A stretch of DNA of 25,022 nucleotides from the NCBI GenBank assembly GCA_022794295.1, contig JAAWEO010000011.1, positions 1-25,022 of the forward strand, given 5' to 3'. Source of the DNA: Angelakisella sp. (lineage in GTDB: Bacteria > Bacillota > Clostridia > Oscillospirales > Ruminococcaceae). The position numbers were made by a program, and so were the translations under genes. This document shows positions 16,172-24,059 of this stretch, one piece after another; the stretch's first letter is position 1, and each line of letters begins with the position of its first letter. Below the pieces are notes generated by a model. It was not told where the DNA came from. It saw only the letters and a list, made by a program, of their open reading frames with translations, and did not search any database.

Positions 16172-16906
16172 ATGGGCCGCCGGTTCCTGCTGCTGCTCCT
16201 GGTTCTTCTGTTGGCCTGCGGCTGCCAGAAGGAGCCGGAGCTTTCCGATCTGCCAAAGCTGGAGCTGCTCCGGGAGGGGGAAAAGGACTACCTCCTTCTG
16301 GAAGGGGTCCGGTACGACCGGGTCTCAACGGAGGTGGTGGACAACCGGTACGCCGGATGCTGGCGGTTTGCCGGGGAGACCAAGGAGGCAGCAGCCAGCG
16401 TCCAGAAGATGACCCTCTATACCGTCGTGGGAGACGAAGAAGGGGTGTTCCTTTGGGGGATCCAGGAGCAATGGGCCCCGGGGCCCTTCCAGCAGGCCCT
16501 TTTTCTCCGGGAGGACCGGTCCCTGGCCCTGCCCCAGTCCGGGGAGGAGTTCGACCTTGGGACCCTGAGTACCTACCGCGGTTCGGGGCTGTTTGGGAAG
16601 AAGCCAGTGGTCACCTGGCAGTCCGACGACCCTGAGACCTTGACCGCCCTCTTTGATGCCTGGGATATCGGGGAGGATACCTCGCTCCCGAAGGATCGGG
16701 AGGAGCGGGAGCGCCGCTCCCTGGATCTCCGAAGCGCCTCCTACCCCTGGCTGGCCTTCCGCCTGGAGTGCAGCCGCTATGGGGAGAACAGCCCCATCTA
16801 CTTTTCCGACATGGGGGGAAAGCGGACCGTGATCCCGGAGGAAACGGCGGCGGTCTTTACCTGGGAGGAGCCCAACCTTTGGGAACGGCTGACAGGATCG
16901 AGGTGA
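16172..16906 (+). CDS. Putative lipoprotein of unknown function
   Basis: A 244-residue exported protein. The start is set at the ATG at 16172 (MGRRF...) behind AAGGAAGTGA; the open frame extends to 16139, but the earlier start lies only five bases past the -10 box. A short basic N-terminus and leucine-rich core lead to the lipobox LLAC, with C16 the probable lipid-attached cysteine, so the mature protein should sit on the outer face of the membrane. The rest is soluble and acidic, with aromatic motifs such as YPWLAFRLECSRYG, and has no domain I recognise. It overlaps or nearly abuts the membrane-protein gene that follows, and a shared promoter drives the Hsp70 and J genes, which hints at a joint envelope function. 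Confidence 0.85.
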   Translation: MGRRFLLLLLVLLLACGCQKEPELSDLPKLELLREGEKDYLLLEGVRYDRVSTEVVDNRYAGCWRFAGETKEAAASVQKMTLYTVVGDEEGVFLWGIQEQWAPGPFQQALFLREDRSLALPQSGEEFDLGTLSTYRGSGLFGKKPVVTWQSDDPETLTALFDAWDIGEDTSLPKDREERERRSLDLRSASYPWLAFRLECSRYGENSPIYFSDMGGKRTVIPEETAAVFTWEEPNLWERLTGSR

Positions 16907-16911
16907 CACCG

Positions 16912-17535
16912 GTGATAAGGAGAAGGCTGGCCTGGCTTTCCCTGGGGGCGGAGGTCCTCTGCTTCGGGGGCCTGGCCCTTGCAGGCGGCTCCCTGGGGCT
17001 GGACCTGAAGCCGGACCCGGAAACGGTGGATATGGCTGTCAGCCTGGCGAACCGGGGGACAGGGCCCCTTACAGGGCTCCTGGCGGCCATTACCCTGCTG
17101 GGCGTGGGAAATCTGCTTTGGGCAGTGGTTTTGGGTCTTTCGCGGGAGGGACCGCTGCTCCGCCGTTTGGGCTTTTGGGGCAGACTGTCTGTCAGCCTCT
17201 GCCAGCTCTGCTTTTTGGTGGTGCTGGGACTTTCGCTCCTGGCGGGCGCCATGGCCTTTACCGCCTTGCTGGGGCCCCTGGGGTTTTGGGGTGTGGGCTT
17301 CTTCGGGGTCCTGGCCCTGGGGTGGCTCTGGTTTGTGGGGCTGGGGCCCTCCGCCTGTCTGATCGCCTTTTTGTGGAACAGAGTGCGGGAGGGCGCGATG
17401 CCGCCCCTAAAGGCCGCCCTTGGCACCCTTTTGCTGCTTATTCCGGTGGTGGATATTGCCGCCGCTGTCACGATATACATAGGGACCTCCCCGGAAAATG
17501 GGACCCGGCGGAGGACGGAGAATGAGAAACGATAG
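16912..17535 (+). CDS. Multi-pass membrane protein of unknown function
   Basis: A 207-residue, strongly hydrophobic protein with about five membrane segments (roughly residues 7-28, 51-75, 92-117, 120-145 and 168-190) and a hydrophilic, basic C-terminal tail. The GTG at 16912 is preferred because GAGGTGA (16900-16906) is five bases upstream; a GTG at 16903 would overlap the lipoprotein stop in a GTGA arrangement and is also possible. No transporter or enzyme motif is seen. Its stop overlaps the AGGAGG site of the Hsp70 gene, showing tight coupling. Codon use and GC content match the neighbours. It could form a membrane platform with the lipoprotein; this is inference. Confidence 0.85.
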   Translation: MIRRRLAWLSLGAEVLCFGGLALAGGSLGLDLKPDPETVDMAVSLANRGTGPLTGLLAAITLLGVGNLLWAVVLGLSREGPLLRRLGFWGRLSVSLCQLCFLVVLGLSLLAGAMAFTALLGPLGFWGVGFFGVLALGWLWFVGLGPSACLIAFLWNRVREGAMPPLKAALGTLLLLIPVVDIAAAVTIYIGTSPENGTRRRTENEKR

Positions 17536-17547
17536 GAGGTTTTTCTT

Positions 17548-19284
17548 ATGGCGATTCTTGGAATCGATCTTGGCACCACCAACTCCCTAGCCAGTGTCTG
17601 GAAGGACGGGGGGCCGGTCCTGGTGAAAAATTCCCTGGGGGAATTTCTGACCCCCAGCGTGGTAAGCCTGGACAACGAGGGGAAGCTCACCGTTGGGGCA
17701 GTGGCCCGGGAGCAGCTGATCACCGCCCCGGAGAATACCGCCTCCGCCTTTAAACGCTGGATGGGCACCCAAAAGACCTTTACCCTGGGGGAAAAGACCT
17801 TTACCCCCCCAGAGCTTTCCGCCCTGGTGCTGGAAAAGCTCCGCCGGGATGCCGAGGCGGAGCTGGGGGAGGAGATCACCGAGGCGGTGATCAGCGTCCC
17901 CGCCTATTTTAACGACAACCAGCGTTCCGCTACCAAGCTGGCCGCCCAGCTGGCGGGGCTTAAGACCGAGCGGATCATCAACGAGCCCTCTGCCGCGGCC
18001 CTGGCCTACCGCCTGGCCCACGGGGAGGAGGACGCCTGCCTGATGGTTTTCGACTTCGGCGGCGGCACCCTGGACGTTTCGGTGGTGGAGTGCTTCGAAA
18101 ACGTCATCGAGATCACCGCCATTGCCGGTGACAACCGCCTGGGGGGCAACGACATCGACGAGGCCATCGCCCGGTACTTCTGCGCCTACAACCAGATCCC
18201 CCAAAATGTCCTCAGCGCCGAGCAGCAGGCTATGCTCCTGCGCCAGGCGGAGCGGTGCAAGTGCGCCCTGTCCTGGGCCCCCATGTCCGCCATGTTCCTC
18301 CCCGGGCCGGACGGGGCCTCCTACACCCTCACCCTTACCCGGGATCTTTTGATGAAGCTCTGCGAGGACCTGTTCACCCGGATGAAGAAGGTGCTGGCCC
18401 GGGCCATCCGGGACAGCGGCCGGGGCATTGGGGAGATCGACCATGTCATTCTGGTGGGGGGCTCCTCCAAGCTGGCGGTGCTGCCCGACTTTCTGAAGTC
18501 CCTCTTTGGCAAGCCTCCCCTGATCCTGGACGACCCGGATACCATTGTGGCCCGGGGCGTCGGGGTCTGCGCCGGCATCAAGGAGCGCAAGGGGGAGATC
18601 CGGGACATTGTTATGACCGACGTCTGCCCCTTCACCCTGGGGACCTCGGTGGTGGACAGCGACAAGGACCAGAACCCCCATATGGCGGTGATGATCGAGC
18701 GCAACAGCGTCCTGCCCATCAGCCGCAGCGACCGCTTCTACACCACCCGGGACAACCAGGAAAAGATCCGGGTGGATATCCTCCAGGGGGAGGAGTACTA
18801 CGCCCGGGACAACCTGAAGCTGGGGGAGGTGGTCATCACCGTTCCCCCGGAGCCCGCCGGCAAGCAGTGGGTCAAAACCACCTTTACTTATGACATCAAC
18901 GGGGTGCTACAGGTGGATGTGGAGAACACCTCCACCGCCCGGAAAAAGACCGCCTATGTGGTGAACCCCAGCCTCCACCTTTCCGACGAGGAGCTGGAGC
19001 GGAAGCTCCAGGAGCTCAGCGCCATTCGGGGGGAGCTGGAGCAGAGCGAGGAGGAGCAGCTCCTTCTAGCCACCGCCGAGCGGATCTTTGCCGAATCCAC
19101 CGGCCACCTGCGGGAGATGGTGGGCAAGGTTCTGACCGCCTACCGCTCTGTTCTGGACGACCAGAGCCCCTCCCGGCGCCACCGGGCCCGGAAATGGATG
19201 AAGGAGCAGCTGGATGCCCTGGAAAAGTACCAGGACAGCGGCGTTTTTGATCCGGAGCTTCCCGACTCCTGGGAGGACAGCTGA
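17548..19284 (+). CDS. hscC: HscC-type Hsp70 chaperone
   Basis: An Hsp70 of 578 residues, shorter than DnaK (about 610-640) and close to E. coli HscC (about 556). The ATPase signatures are all present: GIDLGTTNS (5-13), VISVPAYFNDNQR, INEPSAAALAY, VFDFGGGTLDVSVVE and ILVGGSSKL. The substrate-binding part has DVCPFTLGTSV and IERNSVLPISRS, and the lid is short. The stretches GEFLTPSVVSLD and FKRWMG, and DVCPFTLG in place of the DnaK DVTPLSLG, match my memory of HscC rather than DnaK. It binds and releases unfolded peptides using ATP, driven by a J-domain partner. That partner is most likely the next gene, three bases downstream. There is no grpE nearby, and E. coli HscC is known to work without GrpE. 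Confidence 0.92.
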   Translation: MAILGIDLGTTNSLASVWKDGGPVLVKNSLGEFLTPSVVSLDNEGKLTVGAVAREQLITAPENTASAFKRWMGTQKTFTLGEKTFTPPELSALVLEKLRRDAEAELGEEITEAVISVPAYFNDNQRSATKLAAQLAGLKTERIINEPSAAALAYRLAHGEEDACLMVFDFGGGTLDVSVVECFENVIEITAIAGDNRLGGNDIDEAIARYFCAYNQIPQNVLSAEQQAMLLRQAERCKCALSWAPMSAMFLPGPDGASYTLTLTRDLLMKLCEDLFTRMKKVLARAIRDSGRGIGEIDHVILVGGSSKLAVLPDFLKSLFGKPPLILDDPDTIVARGVGVCAGIKERKGEIRDIVMTDVCPFTLGTSVVDSDKDQNPHMAVMIERNSVLPISRSDRFYTTRDNQEKIRVDILQGEEYYARDNLKLGEVVITVPPEPAGKQWVKTTFTYDINGVLQVDVENTSTARKKTAYVVNPSLHLSDEELERKLQELSAIRGELEQSEEEQLLLATAERIFAESTGHLREMVGKVLTAYRSVLDDQSPSRRHRARKWMKEQLDALEKYQDSGVFDPELPDSWEDS

Positions 19285-19287
19285 TCC

Positions 19288-22077
19288 ATGAATATTTGGA
19301 GTCTCTTGGGCATTGAGCCCACCCGGGATGTGGCGGCCATCCGCCGGGCCTATGCCCAGGCCGCCCGGAAGTACCACCCGGAGGAACAGCCGGAGGAATT
19401 CCAGCGGGTCCACACCGCCTATGAAAAGGCCCTGGAGTATGCCCGCACCACCCCCCGGAGCACCGGCACCGGCGGGAGCGGCGGACATTCCTCCCCGTCC
19501 AGGGTATATAACAACCTGGGAAACAAGGCCGGTGCCAAAAAGGGGGCCTCCTACACCGGGAGGAGCCCGTCCACAGCTCAGGGGCCCAGGTTCGACCGGC
19601 GGGATACCCGGCGGCGCCCCAGAGCCCAGGTGGAGATCATCCCCCCCGGCGGCCGCAGGCCCTCCGGTCCGGAGCCCGACTGGCTCCGGGCGGAAAGCGC
19701 CGAGGGACAGGCCGAGCTGTTCCGCAGGGCCCCCGCCATGGGGGCCTTCCGGGAGATCTGGCAGGATGGCAAAAAGGCCCGGGAGAAAAACGCCTGGCGG
19801 GAGTACTTTACCTCTCCCGTCTTTTTGGCCGTCCAGCGGGAGGAGGGCTTTACCGCAGCCCTTCTGGACCTGGTGGAAAAGGATGTGAAGAACGGCCGCA
19901 CCATACAGCAGCGGTTTATTCAGCAGTTAGCCATCGCCTACGGCATTCGCTACCGAGGCAAGGGTCCCTATTACCTCCCCAACGCCGCCTTCCCGGGCAT
20001 CGAATCCGTCCGGGATATCCTGGAGCTGGGGGAAGGGGTCACCAGCCTGGGTCACGAGGATGACAAGGTCCTGGCCGCCTGCTGGCAGGACTACTTTGAG
20101 CTGATCGCCCTAGCCAAAAACGGGGGCTTCGAGGACCCGGACCGTTCCGGCCGGTGGAAGGGCATCTTTGACCGGTACCGCAAGGAAAAGGTCACTGACA
20201 AGCCGGATACCACCCGCCGGGCAGAGGGGGATGTGGAATACCGCCATCCCCTGGGCTTGCGCCTTCTGGCCTATTTCGTAGAGAAAAATCCCCTGCCCCC
20301 AGAGGTCATCCAGTACCTGTATGACACCCTGAAGCTGGAGACGGTGGGCACCAGCAGCGCCAAAAGGACATACCAGCCCCTGCTGGATGCCATCCTTCCG
20401 GTGCTGCCGGACCAGGCGGCGGTAAAGGCGGAAAAGGAGGCCATGCGCCTGCTTTACGCCAATCTTTCCAACTTTCTGCGCCTGTATGACCAGCGGGCCT
20501 TTTTTGAAAACGCCCATGTGCTCCGTTCCTATGACCGGCGGCCCACCCAGGGGCAGCTGCGGGAGGCAAGGGAGCTGATCGCCTCCCCCCAGTTCCAAAA
20601 GCTGTTCCTGACCCGGCAGTTTAAGGAGAGCAGTGCGGCAAAACGGGTCATGGACTCCGGCACCTGTCTGCCCGCCCTGATGGCGGAGGAATACGCCAAG
20701 CACCGGGGGGAGCCGGTGGCCGACACCATGCTGGAGTGGTGTCTTTCCACTGTCCGCAGCCAGGAGCACGACCCGGAATTCTTTTTTGACAAGCCCTTTG
20801 TTTACGAGGACGCATCGGTGGACCGGCTGGGTCTTGAAAACCGGGAGTTCTGGCATTACTACCTGTCCACTGCCTTCCCGGCCGCCCTTACCACCAGCCG
20901 GGAGGTCCCCATGGCCCAGATCATCTGGGAGCACTGCCATCCCTCCTTTGGCTGGCGGCGGGTCTTTACCGGCTTTGACGAGGACCTTCAGCGCATCCCC
21001 CAGCCCCGGCGCACCTGCTTCCAGGCGGGGGGACGGGAGTTCATCATTGAACACCACTATTTCTACCAGCGCTTCCTGACCCCGGGGGAACCGGAGACCG
21101 AGCTGGAGGAGCTGTTCCCCTGGGAGGAGCTGGCGGGGCTGGAGAGCGACTTCCACTTCTGGCTGGCCCTGCCCCTGGCTATTCCCGGGGAGACCCCCAG
21201 GGCGGCCATTCGGGGGGAGATCGTCCGCAGGCTGCGGGCCCTTCCCCTGGACGAGATCATCTTCTCCGATCTGGCGGACTGCCTGGTGAATCACGTCACC
21301 ACCCCCAAAAAGAAGTCCTCTGCCCTGCTGACCGGAAGGATGGAGGACGGGAGAAAGCTGTTTGGCTACGAGGTTCGCCAGAACCGCACCCTGGAGGTAT
21401 ACGAGCTTCGGGGCATTCTCCGGCGGCGGAGCAAGCTGTGGGAGCGCCCCTTTCCCAATGAACGCCTGGCCCAGGAGGAAGCGGAGCGGTACCTGAACGA
21501 CATCCTGGACCGGGGAGCTGTCCTGGTGGAAAAGCGGGAGGTAAAAGGGGTTGCCTCCGCCCGGGAAAAGGCCGAGGCCCTGGTGTGGTGCCTGGGGGAG
21601 GGGACCTATCCCCCGGAGGCCCGGGAAGCAGACCGGAGGATCGCCCTTTCTGCCACCGAGGACTTTTTGGTCTACGGGCGGCAGTACCACGGGGGCTTTA
21701 CGGCAGATTTCTACGAGGCTCACCGGAAGCACCCCTATGAAGGGACGGTGCGCTTCGGCAGCCGGCCGGAGGAGGCCTTCTGTCTGGACCTCACCTTCGA
21801 GATTTGGCCCTATGGCTCCTCCAAGGCCAAGGAATGCGGCATTTTAGCCATGTCCACCCGGCTGGGGCTGGTGGGGACAGGGTGCTACGCCATTGGCCGC
21901 ATTGGCATGGGACGGGAGATCTACACCCTGGTCTCCAGTGACGCCCGGCGGGAGCTTTACGCCATGCGGGATGGCGCGGAGAAGATGTTCTCCGGCAAAA
22001 GCCTGGCGGAGCTGGTAGAAAAGCTGCTGTTCCCATCGGAATGGAAGGGTGTGGAATGGGTGGAGCGGTATCAGTGA
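19288..22077 (+). CDS. Large J-domain protein with HPE motif, Hsp70 partner
   Basis: A 929-residue cytosolic protein. The first 55 or so residues form a J-domain (WSLLGIEPTRDVAAIRRAYA, then KYHPEE), the part that stimulates Hsp70 ATPase. The usual His-Pro-Asp is here H30-P31-E32. A basic, Gly/Ser/Arg-rich linker runs to about residue 130. Then come about 500 residues of mostly helical sequence and a C-terminal mixed domain (about 680-929) of unknown type, with YGSSKAKECGILAMSTRLG and FPSEWKGVEWVERYQ near the end. No zinc-finger or DnaJ C-terminal domain is present, so this is a type III J-protein with its own client-binding parts. The start follows GGAGG inside the hscC tail. The unit ends in a strong terminator, supporting a dedicated Hsp70-J pair. 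Confidence 0.88.
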   Translation: MNIWSLLGIEPTRDVAAIRRAYAQAARKYHPEEQPEEFQRVHTAYEKALEYARTTPRSTGTGGSGGHSSPSRVYNNLGNKAGAKKGASYTGRSPSTAQGPRFDRRDTRRRPRAQVEIIPPGGRRPSGPEPDWLRAESAEGQAELFRRAPAMGAFREIWQDGKKAREKNAWREYFTSPVFLAVQREEGFTAALLDLVEKDVKNGRTIQQRFIQQLAIAYGIRYRGKGPYYLPNAAFPGIESVRDILELGEGVTSLGHEDDKVLAACWQDYFELIALAKNGGFEDPDRSGRWKGIFDRYRKEKVTDKPDTTRRAEGDVEYRHPLGLRLLAYFVEKNPLPPEVIQYLYDTLKLETVGTSSAKRTYQPLLDAILPVLPDQAAVKAEKEAMRLLYANLSNFLRLYDQRAFFENAHVLRSYDRRPTQGQLREARELIASPQFQKLFLTRQFKESSAAKRVMDSGTCLPALMAEEYAKHRGEPVADTMLEWCLSTVRSQEHDPEFFFDKPFVYEDASVDRLGLENREFWHYYLSTAFPAALTTSREVPMAQIIWEHCHPSFGWRRVFTGFDEDLQRIPQPRRTCFQAGGREFIIEHHYFYQRFLTPGEPETELEELFPWEELAGLESDFHFWLALPLAIPGETPRAAIRGEIVRRLRALPLDEIIFSDLADCLVNHVTTPKKKSSALLTGRMEDGRKLFGYEVRQNRTLEVYELRGILRRRSKLWERPFPNERLAQEEAERYLNDILDRGAVLVEKREVKGVASAREKAEALVWCLGEGTYPPEAREADRRIALSATEDFLVYGRQYHGGFTADFYEAHRKHPYEGTVRFGSRPEEAFCLDLTFEIWPYGSSKAKECGILAMSTRLGLVGTGCYAIGRIGMGREIYTLVSSDARRELYAMRDGAEKMFSGKSLAELVEKLLFPSEWKGVEWVERYQ

Positions 22078-22090
22078 TCCACCGGCAAAG

Positions 22091-22137
22091 ACCCGCACGG
22101 TGCCTGGATCAACGGTCCGTTCCGGGCGGGTTTTTTT
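22091..22137 (+). terminator. Rho-independent terminator of the Hsp70-J unit
   Basis: ACCCGC (22091-22096) pairs with GCGGGT (22126-22131), and ACGG (22097-22100) pairs with CCGT (22117-22120) across a small bulge. Seven T follow (22131-22137). It starts 14 bases after the J-protein stop and is on the plus strand, so it closes the four-gene unit and separates it from the HD-domain gene. Confidence 0.85.
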
Positions 22138-22161
22138 ATCAAAGTCGGTAGAAGGGAAGTT

Positions 22162-22662
22162 ATGATGACCGGCAGTATGGACCTCCTTTTAGGGGAGATG
22201 ATTGCACACAACGCAGGGGACCCCAAGCGCATCCAGCACCTGGTCAAGGTCCACGCCTTTGCCCGGTACATTGCCCGGAAGGAGGGCCTTGCCGGGGAAG
22301 AGCTGGAGACCCTGGAGGTCGCCGCCTATGTTCATGATATCGGTATCCGTCTGGCGGAGGACCGGTACGGATACAGCAGCGGAAAGCTCCAGGAGGAGCT
22401 GGGCCCTGCCGCCGCAGAGGCGCTGCTTGCCCGTCTGGGATTCTCGGAGGATACGGTCAGCCGGGCGGCCTGGCTGGTAGGGCACCACCACACCTATAAT
22501 CATATCCAGGGCCTGGATTACCGCATCCTGGTAGAGGCCGATTTTCTGGTGAACCTGTTGGAGGACGGGACTGGCCGGGATGGCATTCAGACTGCCTGGG
22601 AGCAGATCTTCCGGACCCGGACAGGGCGGGAGCTTTGCCGGGTGATGTTCGGGCTGGGCTAA
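22162..22662 (+). CDS. HD-domain phosphohydrolase
   Basis: A 166-residue cytosolic protein with the metal-binding HD signature: H26 in the first helix (QHLVKVHAFARYIA), H58-D59 in AAYVHDIGI, and D127 in VEADFLVNLL, plus the histidine cluster GHHHTYNH (107-114). Proteins of this size are usually phosphohydrolases acting on nucleotides or small phosphorylated molecules; the actual substrate cannot be read from the sequence. The start ATG at 22162 follows GAAGGGAAG, and a second ATG is the next codon. The preceding terminator suggests a separate transcript, but I see no clear promoter in the 25 bases between. Its stop codon lies inside the probable target duplication of the adjacent palindromic element. 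Confidence 0.9.
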   Translation: MMTGSMDLLLGEMIAHNAGDPKRIQHLVKVHAFARYIARKEGLAGEELETLEVAAYVHDIGIRLAEDRYGYSSGKLQEELGPAAAEALLARLGFSEDTVSRAAWLVGHHHTYNHIQGLDYRILVEADFLVNLLEDGTGRDGIQTAWEQIFRTRTGRELCRVMFGLG

Positions 22663-22663
22663 G

Positions 22664-22822
22664 AGCCTATTCAAAATCTCTCCGCATGCCGCCAGGGCAG
22701 GTTTTTTTCCGCCCTGCTGTGTTAAAAAATCTTGCAATACACAAAGTATTGACGGCGATTTTTTGCCTTGCAGGGCAGAAAAATCTCTGCCCTTTCGGCA
22801 TGCTTGGAAATCTTGAATAGGT
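22664..22822. mobile_element. MITE-like palindromic element, about 159 bp
   Basis: The element is a near-complete imperfect palindrome. Matched arm segments keep exact register: CCTATTCAA (22666-22674) with TTGAATAGG (22813-22821), GCATGCCG (22684-22691) with CGGCATGC (22796-22803), and AGGGCAG (22694-22700) with CTGCCCT (22787-22793). Pairing continues inward through T-rich and CGCCCTGC/GCAGGGC segments to a central CAATAC/GTATTG hairpin. CTAAG occurs directly at both sides (22659-22663 and 22823-22827), a possible 5-bp target duplication. It contains no gene, so it would need a transposase from elsewhere. It fills the gap between two genes without damaging either, and may act as a terminator or RNA hairpin. 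Confidence 0.72.
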
Positions 22823-22838
22823 CTAAGGAGGAAAGGCT

Positions 22839-23735
22839 ATGGAAAAGAGACTGGAGCCGGTGGCGGAGCAGGAGCTTTGGAAGTCTATTCGGGGGCTGGT
22901 GAAAAACCGCATCCGGGTGGAGTATGGTCAGGGGACTCCGTTCTTTCGGTTGGGGGACAGTAAATTTGGCGGGAAGCCCCACCTGCCGGCAGATTTTGTA
23001 TGGCCCTGGTACAAGGGGGAGCGGCTGGGGTGTCAGAACAGACGCCTGGTTAAGATCCCTGTAAACCGCCCCCTCTCCTTTCTTCTTCAGATCAATCTGG
23101 CCGAGACTGCCCCACTGGACAAGGATGGCCTGCTGCCCCGAGGTGGGCTGCTCAGCTTCTTTTACGAGCTGGACAGCCAGCCTTGGGGCTACGATCCGAA
23201 GCACCGGGGAGCTGCCCGGGTTTTCTGGTTTCCGGCGGAAACAAAGCTGGTGGAGACCGATTTTCCCTGTGAAATGGAGGGAGACTTCCGCCTGCCGGAG
23301 CTGTCCCTCCACCTGGAAGCGGCCCCCAGCCTCCCCGACTGGGACGATCTGGAGACCCTGGCCCCGGAGACCGCCGGACAACTGGAGGACGGCTACAGAG
23401 ATCTTCGAAAGACCTATGGCTGCTCCCCCCAATATGCCAGCCACCTTCTGGGGTACCCAGACCTGATCCAGAACCCTATGGCAGCAGAATGTGAACAGGT
23501 TACCCGGGGCTACAACTGCGGCAGCGGCCCGGTCCCCCTTTCCCCGGAAGAAAGAGCAGAGATTGCTGCCGCATCCAGGGACTGGCTTCTTCTGTTCCAG
23601 ATGGGGACCGTAGACGACAGGGAGGACTTTGAGCTGATGTTCGGAGACTGCGGCTGCATCTACTTCTGGGTTAAAAGGCAGGATCTAGCTGCAAAGGATT
23701 TTAGCAAGATCTGGTTGATCCTGCAAAGCAGCTAA
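22839..23735 (+). CDS. DUF1963 / YwqG-like protein
   Basis: A 298-residue cytosolic protein. The N-terminal half carries the pattern typical of the DUF1963 family (YwqG of Bacillus): a start with SKFGGKPHLPADFVWPW, then SFLLQINLAE and GLLSFFYE. The C-terminal half has LLGYPDLIQNP, WLLLFQMGT, and FGDCGCIYFWVKRQDL, also family-typical (gDgG-IYFwI). Family members are about 260-300 residues with a mixed alpha/beta fold and no established biochemical role. The start ATG at 22839 follows AAGGAGG, which directly follows the palindromic element. No partner gene is evident, and codon use is like the neighbours. Confidence 0.9.
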   Translation: MEKRLEPVAEQELWKSIRGLVKNRIRVEYGQGTPFFRLGDSKFGGKPHLPADFVWPWYKGERLGCQNRRLVKIPVNRPLSFLLQINLAETAPLDKDGLLPRGGLLSFFYELDSQPWGYDPKHRGAARVFWFPAETKLVETDFPCEMEGDFRLPELSLHLEAAPSLPDWDDLETLAPETAGQLEDGYRDLRKTYGCSPQYASHLLGYPDLIQNPMAAECEQVTRGYNCGSGPVPLSPEERAEIAAASRDWLLLFQMGTVDDREDFELMFGDCGCIYFWVKRQDLAAKDFSKIWLILQSS

Positions 23736-24003
23736 CACAAAAAACCACCCCAATCACCTGTTCCCGGCCTGGGGACCGCAGGTGTGATGCAGACTGCGGG
23801 GGCAGCAAAGAAACTGGAGAGAAAGCACGCTCCGCTTTTTGAACAAGCTGCGAAAAATACAGCTGACCGAACACCCCCTAAAAAGGCCCGGGACTGCCGC
23901 TGGCACCCCGGGCCGAGCTGCGCCGCCCCGCAGCAATGACCCTGGGGCGTATTCCCAAAGAGCAGGATGACCTTCGCTATTCTGTAGAACAAAAGAAGTC
24001 CTC
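23736..24003. other. Non-coding region with hairpins between DUF1963 gene and LysR gene
   Basis: No convincing protein is encoded. Besides the minus-strand terminator-like hairpin (listed separately) there is a perfect stem GCTGCG (23917-23922) with CGCAGC (23929-23934), and CACCTG/CAGGTG segments near 23755-23785 that can pair. No plus-strand terminator for the DUF1963 gene is obvious. A minus-strand frame of about 86 codons (23732-23992) has no clear ribosome site and an unconvincing composition. Confidence 0.5.
23880..23914 (-). terminator. Minus-strand terminator without a matching gene
   Basis: GGCCCGGG (23885-23892) pairs with CCCGGGCC (23907-23914), and inside it TGCC (23895-23898) with GGCA (23902-23905). 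Five A on the plus strand (23880-23884) become five T after the hairpin on the minus strand, the classic intrinsic-terminator layout. No annotated minus-strand gene lies upstream of it, so it may end a small RNA starting in the LysR promoter region or be a remnant. Confidence 0.6.
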
Positions 24004-24032
24004 TTGTTTTTCCCGGAAAAATCGTGTACTAT
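24004..24032 (+). promoter_or_regulatory. Promoter of the LysR gene with embedded palindrome
   Basis: TTGTTT (24004-24009) and TACTAT (24027-24032) are 17 bases apart. Between them, overlapping the -35, lies the perfect palindrome TTTTTCC-C-GGAAAAA (24007-24021), placed as an autoregulatory operator would be. The expected start of transcription near 24039 rules out the GTG at 24024 as start codon. Confidence 0.55.
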
Positions 24033-24059
24033 GATAAAAAGGAAAAAGGGGGGATGCAG

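Noticed and set aside
23732..23992. 86-codon minus-strand frame with a hydrophobic start
   Set aside because: No convincing ribosome site, Cys/Gly/Ala-rich low-quality composition, and it runs through a terminator hairpin.
24024..24059. GTG at 24024 as the start of the LysR gene
   Set aside because: It would lie inside the promoter, overlapping the region between the -35 and -10 boxes, and adds a lysine-rich segment not typical of LysR proteins.
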